Source: Dacryopinax spathularia (Eukaryota; Basidiomycota; Dacrymycetes; Dacrymycetales; Dacrymycetaceae). Taken from it: DNA of 64,000 nt. The notes below the pieces were generated by a model. It made no database searches. It had not been told where the DNA came from and saw nothing but the letters and a program-made list of their open reading frames with translations. The stretch covers positions 620,001-684,000 of the forward strand of contig JBBPFI010000004.1 of NCBI GenBank assembly GCA_037974965.1, written 5' to 3'. The stretch's first letter is position 1, and the number at the start of each line of letters is the position of its first letter. The position numbers were made by a program, and so were the translations under genes. This document shows, piece after piece, positions 54,601 through 64,000 of the stretch.

Positions 54601-57442
54601 CTGGTCCCGAGCATGAAGCTGATCGACGAGCTGCGGAGGGCAAACTGATGCTTGTCAAGCTCTTGAAGGTTCTCGTGGAGCACGATGGAAAACTGTCTGG
54701 GAGGTAAGGCACACCCCTTTTGTCACGAGCTCCTACTGATATACCCAAAGCCCTGCTATTGACAACGCCGTTCGATCTGTGCTGGTACCCAGCGCCGGTG
54801 ATGTGCCTGTTCCCACGCCTGAGTCGAATACCCTTGCCGCTCCGTCCATGTTCGGTATGAACTTTGGCTCTGGTAAACACCCGATCGCGCCGGCGCCGAC
54901 CGATGGCTTGATGAGCCCATTCTTGGGCGGGTCGGCACAACCCGAATCCTCTGAAGAGCCTCTCCTGACATACAATGTCCGCCCTTCCGCTTTGAACCGG
55001 CTCCAACTCCTCCTGCTCAGAGGTCAACGCCGGGAAGCAGTCCATTTCGCTCTGGACGAAAAGATGTGGGCTCATGCCCTTGTCATCTCCAGTAGCATTG
55101 ATAAAGATGCCTGGAAGGAAGCTGTCAGCGAGTTCTTGCGGTACGAGTTGACGAACCAAAAGGGCGACCCTTCTCGGCGCGAAAGTCTTCGGGTAGCCTA
55201 CAGCCTGTTTGCCGGCAATGGCGCAGCGGCTGTGCAGGAGATCTTACCACCGAAATCCTTGCTGAAAACGAACGGCCTTAACGGGTTGCTATCGCCTGCA
55301 CCGCCAACCACGCACATCACGCCAATGTCGCCCAACTTCCCGCAACCAGCGCTGGCGTCAAACATTCCGACAGAGTCTCTCGAGACCTGGAGAGAAGCAG
55401 CCGCTACGATCCTGTCAAATCCTTCCACCGGGAATTCTGCGGCACTGACGCAGTTAGGAGACTATCTGATCATGAACAATTGGGTGGAAGCTGCGCATGT
55501 CTGGTAAGCATAAATTGCCCTAGATGTGATGTTATGCCTTGCTTATCATGTCACAGCTATCTTCTTTCACCGCAGACGTCACCTCTTGGAGCTGCAGGAG
55601 CCCAGTCCGTGCGTATGGTCCTGTTGGGAAGTGGGAATCCCAATAAGGTCCTGAACTTCCACCGCGATCTGGATTGCGTCCGCCTGACCGAAGTCCTGGA
55701 GTTTGCCTATTCTTTGGCACCCGTGGCCAAAGGGCAAGAACCGTTCATCGGATTGCCTCATTTGCAACCATATCGCTTGTTGCACGCTCTTCAACTTGCA
55801 GAGATGGGCCACACCGCCCTGGCAACCCGCTACATCGAAGCGATTCAGCAGACCATTAAGCTGGGTGGAGGTCGCGCGGCCCAACTCTATGCGCAGCCCT
55901 TCTTGTCGCAAATGAAGGACCTGCAAGATCGACTGACCCAGGCGCCTCAAGAGGCTGTCGGTTTCTGGGCCAACAAGGTTCCCAAGCCGACTCTGGATGG
56001 CTTCGGTTCCTGGGTAGGGACGAACCTCACCAAATTCATTGCTGGAGAGGGCGAATCGGCCACGCAGAACGATGCGTCAGAAGCGAAGGGCGGCGGTGCA
56101 GAACAAGGACCTTTCTCGCAGTATAGCGCCATCTCTTCTGGAGTCCCCTCGACCGATCCGTCTCCATACGGATCCAGTGCCAACCTAGTTGGCCAATCAA
56201 TCACCCCCCCAGCAAGACGAACAGGTTCGGCGATGAGTATGCGGTATGGACCACCGCAACCACTGGCGGCTCCTATTGACAGATCGGCCTCTGCCATGGA
56301 TCGTCCCAGACCGCGGAACGACTCCCCACCTAGGTTATACTCCGCGGACGCGGTGACGTCGTCCTTCCAGCAAGCCGGACAGCCAAGCATCTCAACGTTC
56401 ATACCTCAACCACCACCACCATCTGACTCACAAGGCGGAGGCGGGGGATGGTGGAATGCCAGCAGCTTAGACGAGCAGACCCCAACGACGGACACGTACC
56501 AGCCAGCGGCGGCGTCAACGGAGCCTGCTTCTGGCGGCGGGGAGTTCATCTCCCTCATGGACGAGGTGGGGCCGCCTTCCTTCGGCACCTCGCAGAATAA
56601 TACCAGTCGCGGAGGTGCGGCGTTCGAAGACGACGAGGAAGACCTTGGGTTTGGCAACTCGAAGCCTAAACCGAAGACTGCTGAGGCCGAGGCTGCTGAG
56701 AAGGAAAGGGAGGCGAAGGCTGCGGAAGAGAAGAAGGCAGCAGCAGCCGAGGAGGAGAAGAAGCCGAGTAAGTCCCTCTGGATCATCGTATCGCGTACTG
56801 CCCTGTTCTAAACATGTTGCAGCGCGCAGGTCATCAACCTGGTTCTCGGGCTGGTTTGGCGGAGGGGCGAAGAAGGAAGCTGAGCAGTCTGGTGGGCCTG
56901 TCAAAGCCAATCTTGGCGAGCAGAACCATTTCTACTACGACAAGGAGCTAAAACGATGGGTGAACAAAGCGGTATGTCCTTATCTCTCTCCAGTCCCTTT
57001 CACTCTTGCTGATGATAATGGACAGGCGGGGTCAAGCACCGAAGCGGCCAAGCCGGCCACTCCGCCCCCTCGGGCGCAGACAGCCTCTCCCGGCGGGGCA
57101 CGACCATCCAGGTTCAGCCAAGACGCAGGGAGCAGTTCCCTCCCCACCTCGCCCTCAGCGAACGGTACTTCCCGCCCCCCACCACCGGGCGCGGCTGGTG
57201 GTCCGCCCCGTGCGATGTCCGCTGTGCCGCCGCGCATGCGCTCCAGTTTGGCAGAATCGTTCACCCCGTCTTCTGCCTCTGAGGAAAGCTCTACCCCAAC
57301 AGCGACTTCGACACCCCCTCCACCAGGCGGAATGAGCGGGCCACCGTCCTCTGGACCGCCGTCCAGGCCGCAATCGAGGGCGGTGAGCGGGAAGAAGAAC
57401 GTGAGGAGTCGGTATGTGGACGTGTTCAAGGACCAGCAGTAG
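51694..57442 (+). CDS. SEC16: COPII coat assembly scaffold Sec16
   Basis: Start MSTTEKQDEDVAAAASLFGS. About 850 residues of low-complexity, Pro/Ser/Tyr-rich sequence with acidic patches are followed by the central conserved domain: FGLGGKLLTCFTTPSSS near 54,300, KLMLVKLLKVLVEHDGKLSG, LLLLRGQRREAVHFALDEKM, WAHALVISSSIDKDAWKEAV, MNNWVEAAHVWYLLS and LPHLQPYRLLHALQLAEMG. This is the ACE1-type alpha-helical unit of Sec16. The C-terminus contains a Glu/Lys-rich helix, then SSTWFSGWFGGGAKKE and NHFYYDKELKRWVNKA, the conserved Sec16 C-terminal signature, and a Pro-rich tail ending RSRYVDVFKDQQ. Sec16 organises ER exit sites by binding Sec13, Sec23 and Sar1. The gene has about six introns; borders in the disordered part are approximate. 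Confidence 0.92.
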
Positions 57443-57948
57443 GCGTGCCTGCATGCATGTGCCAGGGACGATGAGAGTAGGATTGGTTGCATAGTCCATA
57501 GGTTTGGAGCATTGTACGATATTTTGCTACCCCATGCGAGCAAACTAGAAAGGTAATTATCTGTTATGCGCTCCCAGATCAAATTATCCCTCGGTCCTAC
57601 TTAAGCTTGTTATCATGTCTCGGTTCACCACAGAAAGGGTCAGAAGACGCGAGAAAAGTGCCGGGACGGAAGCCGGGGGATAGCGACCAAAATGCCTCCG
57701 TCCATTTTGACAACGGCCCCAATCGATGGTCTGAGATCGACCGACCGCCCGACCCTTCTGAGCCATTGTCGTCCCCTCCTCATCCCCGTCCACTCACACT
57801 TCCTCGCCGCCCGTAGCCTTCATCACATTCATCAAAGGCGTGTTTCGTTCTTTGTTCACCGTGAGGAGATATATAAAAGCAGAGCGCGTCTCGTTTTACT
57901 TCGTGAGGACTACGTTTCACTCCACCTGGCCCACATACGATACTAATC
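57443..57948. other. Intergenic, SEC16 3' UTR and G-gamma promoter
   Basis: No coding feature was recognised; it ends with the TATA box listed separately. Confidence 0.4.
57870..57879 (+). promoter_or_regulatory. TATA box of the G-gamma gene
   Basis: TATATAAAAG lies 70 bp upstream of the start codon at 57949, a spacing usual for fungal TATA promoters. Confidence 0.5.
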
Positions 57949-58418
57949 ATGCCCGCCGACCGCTCATACAGCTCCCAGACCTCACCAAGCGTCTACGACA
58001 ACCCCCGCACTCACCTGCGCGCCCGCTCCCAAACCTCCTCCAACCCCACCGCACCCCCAAAACCGAAGCCAGACAGGCTCATCACCCCCCGCTCACCAAC
58101 AACGATGAACAACCGGCCGCATAAGCAGAGCATGTCCGAGCTCAAGCTGCGTAGGCTGACGGAGCATAATCAGCGGCTGAAGGAGGACTTGCAGAGGCCG
58201 AGGATGAGGGTTAGTGAGGCTGCTACTAGGTGCGTCGTTATTTGGGCTTCACGCGAAAGAAGGAACGAGGGGCTGATTGATTGGTGGGGGACAGCTTGAT
58301 CCGCTATTGTCGCCAGACGAAGGACTATCTCGTACCCTCGGTGTGGGGACCGGTGAACAAGAACGAAGACCCGTATGCGGACCGGGCGACCTCGCAAGGC
58401 TGCTGCACGGTAGCGTAG
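57949..58418 (+). CDS. Heterotrimeric G protein gamma subunit (Ste18-like)
   Basis: Two exons (57949-58229 and 58295-58418) join as [17 protein letters not shown]. After a Ser/Pro-rich N-terminal extension of about 60 residues comes the gamma core [38 protein letters not shown] and [19 protein letters not shown]. The protein ends GCCTVA, a CaaX box (CTVA) for prenylation preceded by a second Cys that could be palmitoylated. G-gamma pairs with G-beta at the plasma membrane in pheromone and nutrient signalling. An internal start at MNNRPHKQS or MSELKL is possible; the upstream ATG was chosen because of the TATA spacing. Confidence 0.93.
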
Positions 58419-58802
58419 ACCTCGCTCGCTTGGCTCTGGCACCGAGGTCGGGGGAGGGATAGAGCTGCCTCGCCCTGCATTCTCCGTGCCATCGAAAGCA
58501 CGAGGGCTCTGCGCCTCCACCTTCGTACCTTACTGGGTTTTGTCGCTCGTTCTCATTCTTTTTTCTTTCCTGTGCTGTGTCTTTCCTTTGCTCGCTTCTT
58601 CATACTCTTTCTTTCACAGTTCCTTAGTCTCTTACTCTTTGGGCGCTACCCTTGTGCGGATTCCCTCCTGTCGTTTTAATACCATGATCGATCGTTAGCA
58701 GTATGTGCTGCGTGAGCGGTTTTGAGCATGCGCTACATTGCACAGCCGGAGAGCCAGGATGGACCAAAACAGATGAGGTACGAGACATAATTATGCAAGA
58801 TG
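58419..58802. other. Intergenic between convergent G-gamma and eIF2B beta genes
   Basis: T-rich 3' UTR sequence. No gene was recognised. Confidence 0.4.
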
Positions 58803-60331
58803 CTATAGCTGTATATCCTCGTCGTCGTACGTCTCCTTGATCAACCGATAAACGTATGGCGGCGGGTGATCTCCACTGCAACAACGCATTAGCACGCTCG
58901 AAAGCCCGTAAAAGGAATAGAGCACGCACTCATTAGTGATCAACACGTCCACCAGCTCCGGCTTGACATAGTCATATATCGGGTTCACAACCCCAAGCGG
59001 CTGTCCTCCCCTCTCCCCTCCCCCTCCTTCCTCGAACGAGATCACCTTCTCCGGCCCCGCAAAGTCCAGCGCCGCATACTCATGATACAAATTCCACGCC
59101 GGCGTGAGCTTGAACTGGCCCGCACATACCACCACGGGCGTCGAATGTGCCCGGGCAGCAGCAGCAGCGAGTGCGCATCCACTCTGGGTGAACAGGCCTC
59201 CGTTGGCTAGGATCGCGTGTGCGCCTAGGATGACCTTGGTTATGCGCGGCATGAGAGGGTAGATGGACGAGTCGGGGATTAGGACTGTGGGGATGTTGGC
59301 CGAAGAGAGGGCGGTCGCCATAGTGCGCCCGGAATAGGAGGGAGCCGTTTCGGCTACTATGACGGTGAAATGTCTGTCCCGGGCGGCGGAGACGAGGAAC
59401 TGCTCGATAGTGCGCGAATAGCTCAGGGTGAGGATTATCTCCCTACCACCAGGTCAAACAAGTCTTCCGTGTATGCGCAGACGAGAGGCTCACCCATCGT
59501 ATATGTGGTCCCGAGCAGTTTTGGCAACGTTCTCGTAGACCGTCTCGAGCTCGTCGATCACCTCCTGTATAGCCTGGATAAGCAGCGGCTTGACAGTAAT
59601 AGCCAACGGCCTCTTCTCCCCATCCCACCCTTGCACATGCTCCTCATGCGCCCTATCCCGGTCATGTCCCCCTGCTCCCCCTCCACCACCGCCAGCCCCG
59701 GAGCCGGAGCCGCCTTGCGAATCCCGACTATTCTGCCTCGAAGCCTCGATCGGTGGGCGAACCCGCTGGTTGCCCATGATCATAAACGTCGCCAGGCTGT
59801 TAGCTGCTCTCAGTGGCGGCCGGGCATGGGAGCTGGAGGAGGGAGCGGTCAGGTCGGGCGGGTTGGGGTAGGCTGGTGTGCCGGGTATTGTGGGGGAAGC
59901 GGAGGTCGAGGGCTCTTCTGAAGGGCCGAGGGCGGCCGCGCTCTCTTCTCGGATGAGCCGGAGGACACGGCGGACGATGTTACCCACTGCGAACTCTACG
60001 CTCGTGGTTAGCACATACTTTCACAGGATGCGCATATAGCCAGATCGCACCTTTAGGGTTGGCATCAGTCAACCGTTTTGCGATGGACTTGATCAGCTGG
60101 ATAAGCTGCTCGATCTGGTTGAACCGAGCGACAGAGACGATCTGCCTTAACAAAAGTGCAGTTTCGAGCGCCGTCTCTTGGGCGCCGATGACCTGTCTGA
60201 CTCGACCCGTCAGCCTGGATTCGAATGCACTCCCATGGACAGGTTGCTCACCTCCTTCGTAGACGAGCAACGAGGCTCTCGATCTGCTTGAGAGTGGGCT
60301 TGTCCCGGATTGTTATTGCTTCGGCTGGCAT
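58803..60331 (-). CDS. GCD7: Translation initiation factor eIF2B subunit beta
   Basis: Minus-strand gene with about five exons. The start MPAEAITIRDKPTLKQIESL is followed by QVIGAQETALETALLLRQIV, FNQIEQLIQLIKSIAKRLTD and EFAVGNIVRRVLRLIREE. A Ser/Pro/Gly-rich insert precedes VKPLLIQAIQEVIDELETVY. The C-terminal Rossmann-like half has IVIPDSSIYPLMPRITKVI-like sequence (VLIPDSSIYPLMPRITKVIL), GAHAILANGGLFTQSGCALA, VVVCAGQFKLTPAWNLY and VNPIYDYVKPELVDVLITNE. The end is KETYDDEDIQL. This is the beta member of the alpha/beta/delta regulatory core of eIF2B, the nucleotide exchange factor for eIF2 and the target of stress regulation through phosphorylated eIF2 alpha. Confidence 0.94.
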
Positions 60332-60815
60332 TGTATTGCCCCGAGGACAGAACAAGGATGAGGTGGTATACTGTGATGTAGGATTATTGAACCGACGAGA
60401 AATAATGCAAGGGTCCGTGTGTATTCCAGTTGTCTCGCTCCGGCCGCGCGTCACCAACCGCGTGTTGCGTGTTGCTTCTCATCGACCGCTTCAACATGTC
60501 TCCCAAAACGGGGAACACATGACAGCCGCTTCTTGCTCAGTCTCTTCTATAACTGTATGGCTGGCACTCTATACGAGCTTCTCTCCGACAATTCGACACT
60601 CTGACGCTTCGACGTGCCTTCGCTTGTCTATGAACTGGTGGACGATGGTGTCTTCTTCGGGCGGACCGAACGCATACGGGGAAACGGATATCCCCTGGAG
60701 CTTTATCCTTTCTTGGGCATCCCCGGTCGATACATAAAGAGCGAATACTGCGATTCCATGGACCTCAGTACAACTGTCTTGCTGTCTGCGATCCCTCTGC
60801 CAGCTTTAGACCGTC
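60332..60815. other. Divergent intergenic region, eIF2B beta and GH51 promoters
   Basis: 484 bp between the two start codons. No other feature was recognised. Confidence 0.4.
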
Positions 60816-63545
60816 ATGCTCGCTCTTGCTCTCTTGGCCTGGGCGACGCTGACCCCGTCGGCCCTGTTGGCGAATGGGCAGCTCACCCCTCCCAGCGCGC
60901 TGAACCTGCGAATCACGCAGAATATGACGCATGCAATTTCTCCCACTTTGTATGCATCCGGTTGTGGTTGCTGTTGTCGTGGCTGATCAAGGTGAAGGTA
61001 TGGCTACATGTGGGAGGATATCAACCATAGCGGTGATGGCGGGCTGTATGCCGAGCTGTTGCAGAACCGTGCTTTCCAAGCCGTCATTCCAAACACAGGC
61101 GCGGCGTATGTCCCCTCCTCCCTTACTATGTTCGGGTCTTAAGGGGCGTAGGCTACAAGGATGGCAGCCTATCAACGGCGCTTTCCTCATCGTGACGGCT
61201 GGAACAGCTGGCGTCTCCAGTGCTCTGCCGAACAGCCTGCAGGTCAGCATCCCCAAGACGGCCAAGGGCCCTATCGGCTTCGCAAACGTAAGTTCTTCCA
61301 CGTTCCTGTCCGTGAGTTAGTTGAAGAAGAGCAGACCGGCTACTGGGGCATCAAAGTCCAAGCCGGATGGACGTACACCGGCTCGCTCTACGTCAAGTCC
61401 CCCTCCTACAAAGGCTCCATCACCGTCTCACTCTCCAGCGCCGCAGGCGAAGCGTACGACAGTACGACCCTTTGGGGCGTCAGCGAAACATACAAGAAGT
61501 TCACGTTTACCTTCTCGCCCAACTCGACCGCTCCGGACTACAATAATCTCTTCACTGTTACTGTCGACGGAGCCTCAGCAGCGGGGGAGACGTTGTACTT
61601 TGGGATGTTCTCCCTTTTCCCACCTACGTTCAGGGGTAGGGAGAATGGGCTGAGGATGGATCTGGCCGAGGCGCTGTTTGATACTAGCCCGAAGTTGTGG
61701 CGTTTCCCGGGCGGGAATAATCTGGAAGGGCAGACTTGGGACCAGAGATGGAAGTGGAATGAGACGATTGGGCCGCTGGAGAACCGGCCTGGGCGGGTTG
61801 GCAATTGGGGTAGATTCCACCCTCCTTGTCTTGCCGCACGAGCTCTGAGCATGAGCAGGATATCCCAACACCGACGGTCTCGGGCTGATGGAATACCTCG
61901 ACTGGATCGAAGACCTCGGCGCTGTACGTCGTTCCCTCCCCTACGCAAATCTCGCGCTCACAGCATCATTGGCGCTAGGTCCCCATCCTGGGCGTCTGGG
62001 CCGGCCTCAGCATAGGAAACTACAGCGACCTCCCCGATTGGCCCACCGTGCCCGCGGACGAGCTGCAGCCCTATATCGACGATGTGATCAACGAGATCCA
62101 CTTTATTACCGATCCGGAGGGGGTGAGTCCCTTTTCCAACAAGAGAGGAATGGGCGCTGATAGGGGTGGTGTAGAGCAGCGAATGGGCCAAGCTGAGGGC
62201 GGAGTATGGGCATCCAGCGCCGTATAATTTGACTTATATTGAAGTGTGAGTGCATTCCCTCACCTTGTGCAAGATAACGCGCTGACGGGACGATAGTGGC
62301 AACGAGGACCAGTTTGCTCCTAGCTCGTAAGCCCTCCCTTGTCCGTCCATGTGCAAATCTAACAGGGATGGTTATGTAGCTACCAAGCCTACCGCTGGCA
62401 GATGTTTGTCGAAGGCATCAACTCCTCCTTTCCCCACCTGGGTCTTCAATTCCTCGCCACCACCCCACCCTCGGTCGCGCTCAACCCGCCATATCTGAAG
62501 ATCGACTGTTCGTTTCCCCTCATCCCTGATCTTTGCGAAGCTGACGGCCAGTGTAGTCCATCAGTACGCCACCCCAGGCTGGTTCATCAACAACAGCTAT
62601 ATGTTCGACGATTACCCGCGGAACGGCACGCAGTGGTTCATGGGCGAGTACGCTGTGACGGGGACGGAGATCGGGTGTGAGCTGGGAGAGCCGAGCTGCG
62701 GGAGGCTGCTGTATCCCACTTTGGAGGGAGCTTGTGCAGTACGTTCTTTATCCGAGAAGTTTGGGGAACGGTGTCTGATGAGGGGGTGGCGTAGGAAGCG
62801 GCGTTCATGACGGGCATGGAGAGGAACTCGGATGTTGTGTTCGCTTCTGCTTGTAAGCCGTTTCCACCTTCAGGGAGCATCTGCCTGATGGAGCATGTTC
62901 AGATGCACCCAGTCTGCAGAACATCAATTCATGGCAATGGACGCCAGAGTATGGCTATGGCCGCTTTGAATGGAGCGTGAACATGACTGACCGTTTGGTA
63001 GCATTATCACCTTCGATGCTGGTCGCATTGTCAAGTCGGTTTCCTATTACAACCAACAAGTGCGTCCATGAGACTGTCTCCGAGACTCCAGCTAACACGC
63101 GCCCAGCTCTTCGCGACCAACCTAGGCACCCACGTCCTCGCCACCTCTCCCGCTCCAAGCCCATCGACAGCCCCCCTCTACTGGGTCGCCTCGCACCACG
63201 CCGAGAACCACCTCGTATTCCTCAAGATGGTCAACACAGGCTCCGCCGACCTCGTCGCCAACCTCTTCTTCGACTTCCCCATCCAAGGCGGGTTCGGCAC
63301 CGCTCAACAACTGTCCGCAGGCGTATACCCTACTCCTGGGGTGTACAACATCAGCAACACGCTGGATGCTCCTAATATGGTCATCCCGGTGGCGAGCAGC
63401 TTTGGTGTTGTGGACGCGACGAGGTTTAATTACGTGAGTGTTTGGTCTGCTTGTTGGGTTTGGTCAGGTCCGCTGACGTTATGTGTTTGTCTAGACGTTC
63501 CCGCAGTCGAGCATCACTGTTATGACTTTCGCTGTTGACTTCTAG
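60816..63545 (+). CDS. Secreted alpha-L-arabinofuranosidase, GH51
   Basis: Start [21 protein letters not shown] is a signal peptide. An intron then joins ISPTL to [20 protein letters not shown], the diagnostic GH51 opening. A carbohydrate-binding-like beta domain follows ([40 protein letters not shown]). The catalytic barrel has [41 protein letters not shown] (acid/base Glu) and [10 protein letters not shown] (nucleophile Glu). The C-terminal beta domain ends [12 protein letters not shown]. The enzyme releases arabinose from arabinoxylan and arabinan outside the cell, in line with a plant-litter or wood-decay lifestyle. There are about ten introns; the first appears to use an AAG acceptor next to a GTATGG exon start. 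Confidence 0.94.
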
Positions 63546-63851
63546 CTGCCGTTCAATGCCAGTAGAGTAGATAGTCAAGTGGCCTTCACAAAAGGACAGA
63601 GTGAATGATGATAAACTGTGGCCAAAAAGTGGCAGCCGTGAAATTGCGGCGACCCCGCGAGTGTTCATCAGAAGACCCTGACGACCGCTGACGTCAACCG
63701 AATTCAGCAGAAACCAGAAGCACACCTGAACTGAGCCACTTGCGAACACCCGTGCAGGCAGCCCGATAGTCTTTGATCCCTGAACACAGTACTTTCTCTC
63801 TTCTCCCTTGCTGCTACAGTACGACATTACATCTATTGGGGTGTAGCAAGG
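63546..63851. other. Intergenic, no gene recognised
   Basis: 3' flank of the GH51 gene and leader of the last gene. Nothing else is seen. Confidence 0.4.
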
Positions 63852-64000
63852 ATGGCGGCTGCTCCTCCGCTCTTCGTATCCGTGCCGACATGTATCGTGT
63901 CCACTCTCCTCCGTTTATCGGCATATATCTTCCTCCAACTGGTATGCGCGTTCTTCCTGCCTCGAGAGAGCTATAGCTAACCGCATGCGTTCTAGCTCCC
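63852..64000 (+). CDS. 5' end of an unidentified gene, cut by the window edge
   Basis: ATG at 63852 opens MAAAPPLFVSVPTCIVSTLL RLSAYIFLQL (written in two parts), a hydrophobic N-terminus that could be a signal anchor or first membrane span. It is followed by a plausible intron (donor GTATGC at about 63,942, branch GCTAACC, acceptor TAG at about 63,995). The exon continues off the window, so the product cannot be named. Confidence 0.4.

Overview
The window is nuclear DNA of a filamentous basidiomycete (Agaricomycotina-type) fungus. Genes are packed closely and carry many introns of about 45-60 nt with GTRNGT donors and CTRAY-like branch points. The protein set is typical fungal housekeeping: Pik1, Sec16, a Kre2-type mannosyltransferase, Tom40, a conventional kinesin, a CaaX-ending G-gamma and a GH51 arabinofuranosidase. 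No RNA gene or CRISPR array was recognised.

Layout. 0.6-3.1 kb (+): NRBF2/Atg38-like MIT plus coiled-coil protein. 4.1-6.6 kb (-): membrane-anchored ERI1-type DEDDh exonuclease. 8.8-10.8 kb (+): DUF1776 protein. 11.8-13.6 kb (+): arrestin-like protein. 14.3-15.9 kb (+): GPI-anchored protein with four 8-cysteine modules. 16.1-16.6 kb (-): Elf1, divergent from Rpt3 (16.8-18.4 kb, +). 19.0-20.1 kb (-): pyrroline-5-carboxylate reductase. About 20.4-31.9 kb: a large Helitron. 32.1-32.7 kb (+): Alg13. 33.0-34.6 kb (+): secreted glycoprotein. 35.0-38.8 kb (+): Pik1 PI4-kinase. 39.1-40.6 kb (-): GT15 mannosyltransferase. 41.6-42.9 kb (+): Tom40. 43.3-47.2 kb (+): kinesin-1 heavy chain. 48.2-51.2 kb (+): Pumilio/Puf3-type protein. 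51.7-57.4 kb (+): Sec16. 57.9-58.4 kb (+): G-gamma. 58.8-60.3 kb (-): eIF2B beta. 60.8-63.5 kb (+): GH51 enzyme. 63.85 kb to the edge: start of another gene.

The outstanding feature is the 11.4-kb Helitron inserted between the divergent genes for P5C reductase and Alg13. It encodes a 1966-residue Rep/helicase, at least two accessory proteins (one coiled-coil), and on the opposite strand an RPA70-like single-strand-binding protein. Across the whole element, in exons, introns and spacers and on both sides of the strand switch, the palindromic decamer C[T/C]TGCGCA[A/G]G recurs about 60 times, roughly every 175 bp. I saw only about two matches to its 8-base core in the other 52 kb. In the Rep/helicase gene the copies occupy only two of three reading frames (Leu-Arg-Lys or Leu/Pro-Ala-Gln), and in other element genes several copies lie at intron acceptors. 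This looks like an element-wide identity tag or binding-site array, comparable in concept to the dispersed motifs recognised by plant VANDAL anti-silencing proteins or to DNA uptake sequences. I know of no description of it in Helitrons.
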